Program-made: the position numbers and the translations under genes
DNA from: an uncultured Bradyrhizobium sp.
Lineage (GTDB): Bacteria > Pseudomonadota > Alphaproteobacteria > Rhizobiales > Xanthobacteraceae
Assembly: GCF_936943645.1 (NCBI RefSeq)
Contig: NZ_CAKZJO010000014.1
Span: 1 to 54,861 of the forward strand
DNA length: 54,861 nucleotides
Reading direction: 5' to 3'
Part shown: positions 9,242 through 19,078 of the stretch, one piece after another
How the letters are laid out: every line of letters begins with the position of its first letter
Position numbering within the stretch: position 1 is the first letter of the stretch
The notes under the pieces: generated by a model
What the model was told of the DNA's origin: nothing
Databases searched by the model: none
Seen by the model: the letters and a program-made list of their open reading frames with translations, nothing else

Positions 9242-10255
9242 TCAGCTCTTGATCTCGGCAGCCCAGGTCTTCTCGATCTGCTGGACGACGCTGTCCGGCA
9301 TCGGGATGTAGTCGAGCTCTTCAGCCGCCTTGCCGCCGTTCTTGAAGGCCCAGCGGAAGAACTTGATGGCTTCCTGCGAGGCGGCCTTGTCGGTCGCGGC
9401 CTTGTGCATCAGGATGAAGGTCGCCGCCGTGATCGGCCAGGACTTCTCGCCGGGCTGGTCGGTCAGGATGACGTAATAGCCGGGCGCCTTGGCCCAGTCG
9501 GCGTTGGAGGCGGCCGCCTGGAAGGCTTCGACGGTCGGCTGCACGGTCTTGCCGGCCTTGTTGACGAGACCGGTGTAGGTCAGCTTGTTCTGCTTGGCAT
9601 AGGCATACTCGACGTAGCCGATCGAGTTCTTGGTCTGGCTGATGTTGCCCGAAACGCCTTCGTTGCCCTTGGCGCCGACGCCGACCGGCCACTCGACCGC
9701 GGTGCCCTCACCGACCTTGCTCTTCCAGTCCGCGCTGGCCTTGGACAGATAGTTGGTGAAGTTGAAGGTGGTGCCCGAACCGTCCGAGCGGCGGACGACG
9801 GTGATCGCCTCCGACGGCAGCTTCACGTTCGGATTGAGCTTCTTGATGGCCGGATCATCCCACTTGGTGATCTTGCCGAGATAGACGTTGGCCAGCGTCT
9901 CGCCGTCGAACACCATCTCGCCCGGCTTCACGCCTTCGAGATTGACGACGGCAACGATGGCACCCATCACCATCGGCCACTGCGCAAGCCCGTCCTTCTC
10001 GAGCTGCTCGGCCTTGAGCGGCATGTCGGTCGCGCCGAAGGTCACGGTCTTGGCCTGGATCTGCTTGATGCCGCCGCCGGAACCGATCGACTGGTAGTTC
10101 AGACCGTTGCTGGTCTCCTTTTTGTAGGCGTCAGCCCACTTCGAATAGATCGGGAACGGGAACGTCGCGCCGGCGCCGGTGATGTCGGCAGCAAAGGCTG
10201 CCGTCGTCGAAGCGGCGACCATGCCGGCAGCGACGATCGTCTTGAGGAAATTCAT
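9242..10255 (-). CDS. pstS: Phosphate ABC transporter substrate-binding protein PstS
   Basis: A 337-aa periplasmic phosphate-binding protein. A Sec signal peptide is clear (basic MNFLK, hydrophobic stretch, cleavage after AFA), followed by [21 protein letters not shown], the PstS N terminus. Phosphate-contact motifs [10 protein letters not shown] and [15 protein letters not shown] are present. The ATG at 10255 is chosen because GGAG lies five bases upstream; an ATG 12 bp further upstream has no such site. It is first gene of pstSCAB-phoU-phoB, with a Pho box about 100 bp upstream. Confidence 0.97.
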   Translation of the reverse strand: MNFLKTIVAAGMVAASTTAAFAADITGAGATFPFPIYSKWADAYKKETSNGLNYQSIGSGGGIKQIQAKTVTFGATDMPLKAEQLEKDGLAQWPMVMGAIVAVVNLEGVKPGEMVFDGETLANVYLGKITKWDDPAIKKLNPNVKLPSEAITVVRRSDGSGTTFNFTNYLSKASADWKSKVGEGTAVEWPVGVGAKGNEGVSGNISQTKNSIGYVEYAYAKQNKLTYTGLVNKAGKTVQPTVEAFQAAASNADWAKAPGYYVILTDQPGEKSWPITAATFILMHKAATDKAASQEAIKFFRWAFKNGGKAAEELDYIPMPDSVVQQIEKTWAAEIKS

Positions 10256-10355
10256 GCTGGTCTCCATTGGGGGGAGCGAAGCGCCATCCGCGCCCGATCG
10301 CGCTCCCCGCGCCGCCCCCTTTAAGAGCGGTCGGCTGTGCTTTTACGAAGGTTTC

Positions 10356-10373
10356 GTGACAGTCGGATGACAC
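10356..10373 (-). promoter_or_regulatory. Pho box upstream of pstS
   Basis: On the minus strand the sequence reads GTGTCAT CCGA CTGTCAC: two 7-bp near-direct repeats of the CTGTCAT type separated by 4 bp, the PhoB-binding layout. It lies in the phoR-pstS gap and predicts phosphate-starvation induction of the pst operon. Confidence 0.82.
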
Positions 10374-10406
10374 CATCAAGCGACTGAAATCGCTTGTGTT
10401 TTTAGC

Positions 10407-11699
10407 CTAAACTAAAGTCTTAGCCTGGGGAAAGCAGGCGGTGAAAGTCGCACCCTGCTTGGGCACGCTTTCGATCAAAAGCCGGCCGCGATGGCGGTTA
10501 AGAATATGTTTCACCAGCGATAATCCGAGCCCGGTTCCGCCCTGCGAGCGGCTGTCGCCGACGTCCACCCGGTAGAACCGCTCCGTGAGCCGCGGCAGGT
10601 GCTCGGGCGCGATGCCGGGGCCGAAATCGCGCACCATGATCCGGATTTCCTGAGTTCCATCAGTGGCTGCGGCCGAGGTCAGCGACACGATGACGCGTCC
10701 GCCCGAGGCGCCGTATTTGAGCGCGTTCTCGATCAAATTCTCGAACAGGCGGAGCAGCTCCTCGCGGTCGCCGGCGATCATCACCGGCCCTTCGGGCAGA
10801 TGGATCTCGACCTCGACCTGCCGCTCGCGCGCCAGCGGCTCCAGCCCGTCGGCGACCTGGCGGATGATCGGCAGCAGGTCGACCAGGGTGTCGGGCCGGA
10901 CATGGGCCGACAGCTCGACCCGCGACAGCGACAGCAGATCGTCGATCAGGCGCGCCATGCGGGTGGCCTGGTTGTGCATGATGCCGAGGAAGCGCTCGCG
11001 CGCCTTGGGATCGTCCTTGGCTTGGCCCTGCAGCGTGTCGATGAAACCCGACAGCGCGGCCAGCGGCGTGCGCAGCTCGTGGCTGGCATTGGCGACGAAG
11101 TCGGCGCGCATCTCCTCGACCCGGCGCAGCGGCGTCTGGTCGTGGAAGGTCATCAGCATGCATTTGTCGGCGCCGCCGAAGCTGGTCGGCACCGGCACCG
11201 GCGTGATCATGAGCTCCATCCAGCGATCGACCGGGACGTGGTCGAGATAGGTCGCGCGCCGCGGCTCGGTGGTCGCGATCGACTCGCGCAGCGCCGTGAT
11301 GATCTCCGGCGAGCGCAGCGCGAACTGGGCAAGCTCGTTCCGGCGCAGTGCCGGCGCAAGCTGGGCTGCGGCGGCATTGAGGTGGATGACGCGGCCGGCG
11401 CGGTCGAGCAGCACCGCCGGATCCGGCATGCCGGCGACGACCGCGGCCACCGCCGCGCTCTCGACCGGGTTGATGCGCCTGACGTCCTCGCGGGAGGCCG
11501 CGGCATCGTGCAGGCGCCAGGGGATCAGTGCCGCCGCCGCAATGCAGAGGAACACGGCAATTGCATGCAGCGCCGACATTTCGCCGAGCGAGACGACGAC
11601 GGACAGCGCCAGCGCCGCGGCGATCAGGATGATGGTCGAATGCCGCAGCCGGTCGGACCAGGGCTGAGCGGCGGGAGAAGAAGGGGCGTCGATCGCCAT
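10407..11699 (-). CDS. phoR: Phosphate regulon sensor histidine kinase PhoR
   Basis: A 430-aa membrane kinase. Two N-terminal hydrophobic segments (residues about 20-62) are followed by a PAS domain (about 80-185), the HisKA dimerisation box with phospho-acceptor His in ANASHELRTPL, and a HATPase domain with N box (LIENALKYG), G1 (VRDFGPGI) and G2 (GTGLGLSLVKH). It phosphorylates PhoB. AGGAG precedes the ATG. It follows the flippase-like gene by only 28 bp on the same strand, so the two are probably co-transcribed, while pstS has its own Pho-box promoter. Confidence 0.95.
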   Translation of the reverse strand: MAIDAPSSPAAQPWSDRLRHSTIILIAAALALSVVVSLGEMSALHAIAVFLCIAAAALIPWRLHDAAASREDVRRINPVESAAVAAVVAGMPDPAVLLDRAGRVIHLNAAAAQLAPALRRNELAQFALRSPEIITALRESIATTEPRRATYLDHVPVDRWMELMITPVPVPTSFGGADKCMLMTFHDQTPLRRVEEMRADFVANASHELRTPLAALSGFIDTLQGQAKDDPKARERFLGIMHNQATRMARLIDDLLSLSRVELSAHVRPDTLVDLLPIIRQVADGLEPLARERQVEVEIHLPEGPVMIAGDREELLRLFENLIENALKYGASGGRVIVSLTSAAATDGTQEIRIMVRDFGPGIAPEHLPRLTERFYRVDVGDSRSQGGTGLGLSLVKHILNRHRGRLLIESVPKQGATFTACFPQAKTLV

Positions 11700-11727
11700 C
11701 GGGCGGACTTCTCCTGGAGGGCTTACC

Positions 11728-12786
11728 TTAAGATTTGGCGCCGTCGCTGCGCTCTCTCACATAAGCGGCTTCAGGCGCCGGACCTGGGTCGAGCTTGAGC
11801 GCCGCCTGCTGCAGGCGCTTCGATCGTGCGCCGATGATAACTTCGCGAAACGTCAGCAAGATTACAGAGATGACGAAAGGGGAGAGATAATAGAGGACGC
11901 GGAACAGCAGCATGCCGCCGAGCAGCTCCTCGCGGTCCATCTGCCAGAGGCCGACCAGCATGGCGGCGTCGAACACCCCGAGCCCGCCGGGCGAATGGCT
12001 GGCGAAGCCGAGCAGCGTCGCCGAGACGAAGATCACCGCGACCACCACGAAACCGAGATTGGGCTCGTCCGGGACCAGCACGTACATCGCGAGCGCACAG
12101 AAGCCGAGATCGATGATGCCGATCGCGATCTGGAGCAGCGTTAGCGGGCCGCCCGGCAGCACCACGGTCCAGGGCCCGCGGCCGACCACGCGCGGCTGGG
12201 TCCAGACCCAGACCACGTAGCCGACCAGCCCGACAATGATCATCAGCGCCAGCGTGCGGTTCAGCCACGGCGGAAGCTGGTCGATCGAGGCGGCCGCCTC
12301 CGGATGATAGGAAATGCCGAGGCCGAGCACGGCGGCATTGCCGAGCCAGAACGTCAGGCCGGCGAGGAAGCAGATCTTTGCAACGTCGATCGCGTTCAGG
12401 CCGTAGGCCGAATAGATGCGGTAGCGCACCGCGCCGCCGGTGAAGACGGATGCACCGACATTGTGGCCGATCGAATAGGAGGTGAAGGCCGCAAGCGCGT
12501 TGATGCGATAGGGCACATGGGCATGGCCGATCGCGCGCGTGGCGAACAAATCGTAGAAGGTCAGCGTGAAATAGCCCGCGGCGACGAACAGCGCCGCCAT
12601 CGCGATCTGGCTCGGCTCGGTGCTCTTGATCGCTTCGAGGACCTCGTTGAAATCGATGCCTCGCAGCATGTGGTAGAGCACATAGCAAGCGATGCCGATG
12701 ACCGCGACGCTGATCACAACGCCAAGCTTATGCAGGATTTGCTTCTCGCGCAGAAACGACGTCGTCCTGCGTATGGCTTCCAGCAT
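11728..12786 (-). CDS. MprF-like lipid flippase-domain membrane protein
   Basis: A 352-aa integral membrane protein resembling the N-terminal transmembrane domain of lysylphosphatidylglycerol synthase/flippase (LPG_synthase_TM, formerly UPF0104). About eight hydrophobic helices are visible, with the conserved SYSIGHNVGASVFTGGAVRYR and FASHSPGGLGVFDAAML blocks. The aminoacyl-transferase domain of full MprF is absent, so it may only move a lipid across the inner membrane, or use a synthase encoded elsewhere. It sits 28 bp before phoR, hinting at a link between phosphate status and membrane lipid handling; this is inference from position. Confidence 0.8.
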   Translation of the reverse strand: MLEAIRRTTSFLREKQILHKLGVVISVAVIGIACYVLYHMLRGIDFNEVLEAIKSTEPSQIAMAALFVAAGYFTLTFYDLFATRAIGHAHVPYRINALAAFTSYSIGHNVGASVFTGGAVRYRIYSAYGLNAIDVAKICFLAGLTFWLGNAAVLGLGISYHPEAAASIDQLPPWLNRTLALMIIVGLVGYVVWVWTQPRVVGRGPWTVVLPGGPLTLLQIAIGIIDLGFCALAMYVLVPDEPNLGFVVVAVIFVSATLLGFASHSPGGLGVFDAAMLVGLWQMDREELLGGMLLFRVLYYLSPFVISVILLTFREVIIGARSKRLQQAALKLDPGPAPEAAYVRERSDGAKS

Positions 12787-13241
12787 CTAGACCTCGAACA
12801 ACGCTTCAGCGGCCAGAACGGCCGGCGGACGGGACGGCGCACAGGCACACGACGACCCCTCGCCGCCGGCTCCGGCATCGCGCATGCCCCCTGCCCCTCC
12901 ACTAGCGCGTTTTCGGGCGAAGTGGAATTCGCCAATTCGAACAAAAACACGTGCCTTCAATATTTTAGGCAGGGTTATGGGCTCCTGATGCACGGTTTGG
13001 CGCCTCTAGCGGCAAGGCTTGAGGCGAATCTCCCTGGCGATCCTGCGCAGGCGCCATGAAGTTTTGATGATTTCGGCCGCACAATGTTCCGTCACGCCTT
13101 AAGCCGACGTCAATCTATGGGCGGCGGCCGCCTGTTGAAAGAGGGGACGGCCGACGCTGTTGTTCACGGATTTTCCGGTGTGCCGAAAGGCCGCGGCGGC
13201 TCCGCCACGCTCCCGACCGAGGGGGCGGGTGCGGAGCAACG
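12787..13241. other. 455-bp gap without a supported gene
   Basis: Short open frames exist on both strands, but their composition is Arg/Gly/Ala-rich shadow-like and none has a family resemblance. The only feature of note is an AT-richer stretch around 12915-12990 with the inverted pair GAATTCGCCAATTC, which could be part of the promoter of the minus-strand flippase gene. Confidence 0.4.
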
Positions 13242-13544
13242 TCACAGAGGGGCTGGCGGTGCGGTGCGCGCGACCACCCGGTCGCGCAGCCAGGCCCCGA
13301 TGGTGCAGCCGACGAGGTAGCAGGCGAACATGACGAGGCCGAGATCGAGCCAGTAGCCGAAGCGGCCGGGGACGACATGGGCGAACGAGGCCGCGACCAG
13401 GGCCGCGGCAAGCGCGGCGAGCCAGCGCGCGGTCACCTTCGAGGTGCCGTTGCCGCGCTGGACCACCGAGATCCAGCCCATGCAGAAGCCGAGCAGCACC
13501 GAGCCGATCAGCCAGCCCATATGAAACGAGAGCAGATAGGGCAT
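13242..13544 (-). CDS. Small membrane protein encoded downstream of the OmpA/BON gene
   Basis: A 100-aa protein with three hydrophobic segments (about residues 8-27, 40-56, 64-86) and a basic C terminus. It starts two bases after the stop of the OmpA-family gene, so it is almost certainly in the same operon. I do not recognise the family. The tight coupling suggests an accessory role for the OmpA-family protein in the envelope. Confidence 0.7.
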   Translation of the reverse strand: MPYLLSFHMGWLIGSVLLGFCMGWISVVQRGNGTSKVTARWLAALAAALVAASFAHVVPGRFGYWLDLGLVMFACYLVGCTIGAWLRDRVVARTAPPAPL

Positions 13545-13546
13545 CG

Positions 13547-14941
13547 TCACCTCACCAGAAATTCGATGCGGCGGTTCTGCGCCTTGCCTTCGTCGGTGTC
13601 GTTGCCGGCGACCGGCTGCGTGCTGCCATGGCCGACCGCGGTGAAGCGGCTGGCGGGCAGCCCTGCCTTGACCAGATAATCGATCACGGCCTGTGCGCGC
13701 TTCTCCGAGAGTGCCTGGTTGAAGCCGCCCTCGCCGTCGGCATCGGTATGCCCGGCCACCTCGACATTGGTATTGGGGCAGCGCAGCGCCGTCTCGATCA
13801 GATGATCGAGAATGGCGGCGGAATCCGGATCGATGTCGGCGCGCTTGGCCGCGAAGCGGATCTTGCCCTTGGCCAGGAGGTCGGTGAACAATTGCTGGCA
13901 CACGGTGCCGTCGACCGGCCCCGCCGCGGGCTTCACGGTGATCTCCGGCTTGTATTGCCAGTTCTTCGGGAAGTCCTTGCCGAGCCCGGCGCGGATGTCG
14001 TTGGCGGCACCTTCATAGAGCGCATCGCCCGACAGCTTCACCTCGCGGTCGGAGACGACGAGCGTGCCGGTCGACAGCCGCGACAGCGCGCCGAGCGCTG
14101 CGATCACGGCCGTGCTGAAGGAGCCGGGCGCGCCGATGCTGGCCTTGAGATTGTCGACGACCTTCTCGGTGAAGAATTTTCGCGACGCGCTGGTGGCGAT
14201 CGCCGCGTGGATGGTGTTGTCGGGGACATAGCCGGTCAGCGTCACGGTCGCGGCGACCGGATCCTTGTAGGCCTGGAAGATGTAGGGCGGCGCCTTGACG
14301 TCGTTGGCAGCGATCGAGAAGCCCTCCGGCAGGTTCTTCAGCGCCGCCACGATCGCCTCGCGGCCGCCGAGGTCGCGCGCCATGCCCGACAGATTGACCT
14401 TGGTGTCCGTGATCGTGATCTTGCCGTCCTTGAGCTTGCCGATCTGGTCGAGCAGCAGCATCGCGGCGGCCTCGAACCGCGGCGGTGCGCCGCGTGCCAG
14501 GCCCATCTGGTCGGCCACCTCGACGCCGCCGACCTCCTTGCGGGCCGCCTCGGTCAGTCGCCCCTTGATCGACGGCAGCGGCGCGGAGCCCGACAGGGTC
14601 ACCCGCACCACGTCGCGCTCGGCGTTCCAGACGAAGGGTTTGGCCTCGGGAACAAGGCGGGTCCGGTCGTCGACCAGGCGCACGCCGGGGACGGTCTCGA
14701 CCGCCGTCACGGCGTCGCGGCGGCCTTCCTCGGAGAAGGCGTCCGCAACCAGGCTGACGTCGCGGCCGTCCACCGTGATCCGGGTCTTGTCCAGGACGGT
14801 CCCCTTCAGCGCGGCCGAGCTGCGGGCCGACAGGTCGGCCTCGACCGGTAAGGTATTATTCCAGGCCGCAAATCCCCACATGACGGCCAGGGGAACTAAC
14901 CCCGGCCACCATTTGCTGGCCCACCTGAAAAGCTTCTGCAT
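13547..14941 (-). CDS. OmpA-family protein with BON-like repeats
   Basis: A 464-aa envelope protein. An N-terminal hydrophobic segment (residues about 10-27) acts as anchor or signal. The middle region (about 35-330) has repeated BON-like units (for example TGYVPDNTIHAAI). The C-terminal OmpA peptidoglycan-binding domain (about 350-464) shows VAGHTDADG and NQALSEKRAQAVIDYL. It probably anchors the envelope to peptidoglycan. The ATG at 14941 begins MQKLF ahead of the hydrophobic segment; an ATG 12 codons upstream is also open. The start region faces the divergent deacetylase gene. Confidence 0.88.
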   Translation of the reverse strand: MQKLFRWASKWWPGLVPLAVMWGFAAWNNTLPVEADLSARSSAALKGTVLDKTRITVDGRDVSLVADAFSEEGRRDAVTAVETVPGVRLVDDRTRLVPEAKPFVWNAERDVVRVTLSGSAPLPSIKGRLTEAARKEVGGVEVADQMGLARGAPPRFEAAAMLLLDQIGKLKDGKITITDTKVNLSGMARDLGGREAIVAALKNLPEGFSIAANDVKAPPYIFQAYKDPVAATVTLTGYVPDNTIHAAIATSASRKFFTEKVVDNLKASIGAPGSFSTAVIAALGALSRLSTGTLVVSDREVKLSGDALYEGAANDIRAGLGKDFPKNWQYKPEITVKPAAGPVDGTVCQQLFTDLLAKGKIRFAAKRADIDPDSAAILDHLIETALRCPNTNVEVAGHTDADGEGGFNQALSEKRAQAVIDYLVKAGLPASRFTAVGHGSTQPVAGNDTDEGKAQNRRIEFLVR

Positions 14942-15105
14942 TCGACGACCCGAACTCTGGAACCGGAGACAAAACAAACCCTTGGCAGGCTGTCAAACCG
15001 GAAATGGCGCCCTTCCGAAGGCACCGGCTGGACAATCGGGATAACTTTTTCTTCAAGGGTTCTTCCGTAAGTTGAAGGCGGAATGCCAAAGTCCGCCAGC
15101 CGGTC

Positions 15106-16164
15106 ATGAAACAACTGCGTAACAACGTCATCCGCGCCGGGCTGGGAGCACTCTATTTCAGCGGCGCACACCACCTGCTGCGCCCGCTTCTGTCGGGCGT
15201 CGGCGCCATTTTCATGCTGCACCACGTCCGGCCGGCCCGCGAGGCCGCGTTCCAGCCGAACCGGCACCTCGAAGTCACCCCCGAATTCCTGCGCGAGACG
15301 CTGTGCCATTTGCGCTCGCGCGACATCGACATCGTCACCATGGACGAGCTGCATGAGCGGCTGGTGCAGGGCCGGTTCGAGCGCCGCTTCGCCGCCTTCA
15401 CCTTCGACGACGGCTATCGCGACAATCTGGATCACGCGCTGCCGGTGTTGCGCGAATTCGACGCACCGCTGACGGTCTATGTCGCGAGCGACTTTGCCGA
15501 GGGCACCGGACGGATATGGTGGGCGGCGCTGGAGGCCGTGATCGCCAAGGCCGAGCAGATCGACGTCACGATCGGCCACTCCGCGCTGCGGCTCGATGCG
15601 ACGACGCCCGCGGCCAAGCAGGCCGCCTACGACCGCCTGCACGACTGGCTGCGCGCGCTGCCGGGCGAGCACGATCTGGCGCGCGAGATCGAGGCGCTCT
15701 GCACGAGATATGACGTCGACATGGTCGCGCTGTGCCGCGGCCTCTGTCTGTCCTGGGACGAGTTGAAGAGCTTTGCCGCCGATCCGCTGGTGACGATCGG
15801 CGCGCATAGCGTCAGCCATTGCAATCTCGCCAAGCTGGCGGAAGACGTCGCCGCGCAGGAGCTGGGGATGAGCCGCGCGCGGATCGAGCAGGCGCTGGAG
15901 CGCCCCGTGCTGCATCTCGCCTATCCCTATGGCGACCGCGAGGCCGCCGGCACGCGCGAATTCGGCCTCGCCGCGACGGCCGGCTTCAAGACCGCCGTGA
16001 CGACGCGGCCGGGCATGCTGTTCGCCGAGAATGCCGACCACATGACGGCACTGCCGCGCGTCTCGCTCAACGGCAATTATCAGGACGCAAGAATTCTGCC
16101 GGTGCTGACCTCGGGCGCGGCGACCGCGATGTGGAACGGCTTTCGCCGGATCGCGGCGGCGTAG
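15106..16164 (+). CDS. Polysaccharide deacetylase (NodB-like)
   Basis: A 352-aa carbohydrate esterase family 4 protein. The metal-binding motif TFDDGY (about residue 103) and the second motif HSVSH (about 234) are both intact, consistent with a zinc-dependent deacetylase acting on an N-acetylated polysaccharide. The N terminus has a short amphipathic or hydrophobic stretch but no convincing cleavable signal. Substrate cannot be told from sequence. It is divergent from the OmpA-family gene with a 164-bp gap. Confidence 0.88.
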   Translation: MKQLRNNVIRAGLGALYFSGAHHLLRPLLSGVGAIFMLHHVRPAREAAFQPNRHLEVTPEFLRETLCHLRSRDIDIVTMDELHERLVQGRFERRFAAFTFDDGYRDNLDHALPVLREFDAPLTVYVASDFAEGTGRIWWAALEAVIAKAEQIDVTIGHSALRLDATTPAAKQAAYDRLHDWLRALPGEHDLAREIEALCTRYDVDMVALCRGLCLSWDELKSFAADPLVTIGAHSVSHCNLAKLAEDVAAQELGMSRARIEQALERPVLHLAYPYGDREAAGTREFGLAATAGFKTAVTTRPGMLFAENADHMTALPRVSLNGNYQDARILPVLTSGAATAMWNGFRRIAAA

Positions 16165-16172
16165 GCGCCGCT

Positions 16173-16333
16173 GTCGTCCCGGACAAGCGCGCCCCAAGCG
16201 CGCGCAGATCCGGGACCCATACCGCGTGATCTTTCGATTGGTATGCGCGGCCAATCCCGAACGACCACTCCTCGCCAAAGCACTCCCTGTGGCTACGGGT
16301 CCCGGATCTGCGCTGACGCTTGTCCGGGACGAC
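16173..16333. repeat. Long palindromic repeat, family A copy 3
   Basis: Same two-arm structure (GTCGTCCCGGACAAGCGCGC at left, TTGTCCGGGACGAC at right). It begins nine bases after the deacetylase stop, consistent with use as a transcript end. This copy lacks the central GANTC. Confidence 0.85.
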
Positions 16334-16438
16334 ATCGAGTTTGCCGAACCTTTATCGCGCCCAACTCCCATCTGATCCCACCCTTCCTTGACTCCCCTGT
16401 CCTCCCCGCCCAAAACAGCGCCAACCAAGGGAGGCACC

Positions 16439-17239
16439 ATGTTCAAGGATATGTTTTCGCTCAACGGCCGCGTCGCGCTGGTGACCGGCGGCTCGCGCGG
16501 CATCGGCAAGATGATCGCGGCGGGATTTCTCAGCGCCGGGGCGGCGAAGGTCTACATCACCGCACGCAAGGCCGGACCGTGCGAGGCCACCGCCAAGGAG
16601 CTCAGCGCGCAGTATGGCGGCGCGTGCATCGCGCTGCCGATCGACATCTCCACCATCGAAGGCTGCGACAGGCTCGCGTCCGAGATCATCAAGCTGGAGC
16701 CGAAGCTCGACATCCTCGTCAACAATGCGGGCGCGGCCTGGGGCGCGGAGTTCGACGAATTCCCCGAAAGCGGCTGGGACAAGGTGATGGACCTCAACGT
16801 GAAGTCGCTGTTCTTCCTGACCAAGGCGCTGGCGAAGCCGCTGCGCGCGGCCGCGAGCGCAGAACGGCCGGCGAAGGTGATCAACATCGCCTCGGTCGAC
16901 GGCATCTTCGTCAATCCCAGCGAGACCTATTCCTACGCCGCCAGCAAGGCCGCCGTGATCCATCTGACGCGGCGCATGGCGACCAAGCTGATCAAGGACA
17001 ACATCAACGTCACCGCGATCGCGCCGGGCGCGTTCAAATCCGACATGAACCGCGCCGCGCGCGACCACGCGGACGAGGTCGCCAAGCGCATCCCGGCGCG
17101 GCGGATCGGCAGCGACGAGGACATGGCGGGCGTTGCGATCTATCTCGCCTCGCGCGCGGGCGATTACGTGGTCGGCAACACCATCGCCGTCGACGGCGGC
17201 GTGGTCTATGCGAATGCCGGACTGGAGATTGCGGGGTAG
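16439..17239 (+). CDS. SDR-family oxidoreductase (RhlG-like)
   Basis: A 266-aa short-chain dehydrogenase/reductase. The cofactor motif TGGSRGIG, NNAG, and the catalytic Ser with YxxxK (SYAASKAA) are all present, and the C terminus has VDGGVVYANAG. The family covers many ketones and acyl substrates; similarity of layout to RhlG-type 3-oxoacyl reductases is suggestive only. The ATG at 16439 is preceded by GGGAGG, which decides the start over an ATG 17 codons upstream. Confidence 0.88.
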   Translation: MFKDMFSLNGRVALVTGGSRGIGKMIAAGFLSAGAAKVYITARKAGPCEATAKELSAQYGGACIALPIDISTIEGCDRLASEIIKLEPKLDILVNNAGAAWGAEFDEFPESGWDKVMDLNVKSLFFLTKALAKPLRAAASAERPAKVINIASVDGIFVNPSETYSYAASKAAVIHLTRRMATKLIKDNINVTAIAPGAFKSDMNRAARDHADEVAKRIPARRIGSDEDMAGVAIYLASRAGDYVVGNTIAVDGGVVYANAGLEIAG

Positions 17240-17280
17240 GCGGGGGCTGCTTACGCTCCGCCCTCACCGCACACTCCGCT

Positions 17281-17455
17281 GTCGTCCCGGACAAGCGCGC
17301 CGCAAGCGCGCGCAGATCCGGGATCCATGATCACAGGGAGTAGTTCGGCGAAGACTCGTGATTGCCTGTTCGCGCCACGACCTCTCCCTGGGGTTATGGG
17401 TCCCCGATCTGCACAAGCGCCTGGCGTTGCCAGGCGTTTGCTTGTCCGGGACGAC
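17281..17455. repeat. Long palindromic repeat, family A copy 4
   Basis: Left arm GTCGTCCCGGACAAGCGCGC, right arm ends CTTGTCCGGGACGAC with an extra small hairpin (CCTGGCGTTGCCAGG). A central GACTC lies at 17353-17357. It stands between the convergent SDR and boxB genes. Confidence 0.86.
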
Positions 17456-17475
17456 AGTCGAGGATGAGGCCGCGC

Positions 17476-18927
<1,452 letters not shown>

Positions 18928-18952
18928 GGCCGTGCTCTCCTTGATCGGTCTC

Positions 18953-19070
18953 GTGTCCCGGACGCAGTGCGGCGCGAAGTGCTGCACTGCTGAGCCGGGA
19001 CCTATTGTCTGGTCCGTCTGGGTCCCGGTTCTGCGCAGCGGCATTGCATGCCGCAGCGCGCCCGGGACAC
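18953..19070. repeat. Palindromic repeat, family C copy 2, between boxC and boxB
   Basis: Outer ends GTGTCCCGGACGCAG and its inverted counterpart (GCGCCCGGGACAC), with an inner pair GAGCCGGGACC/GGGTCCCGGTTC. It is closely similar to 9121-9232. It occupies nearly all of the boxC-boxB gap. Confidence 0.82.
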
Positions 19071-19078
19071 GAAAGTCG

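Noticed and set aside
8066..10324. 752-codon plus-strand open frame across pstC and pstS
   Set aside because: It runs antisense through two clear pst genes and through a palindromic repeat; highly charged Asp/Arg/His composition marks it as a shadow.
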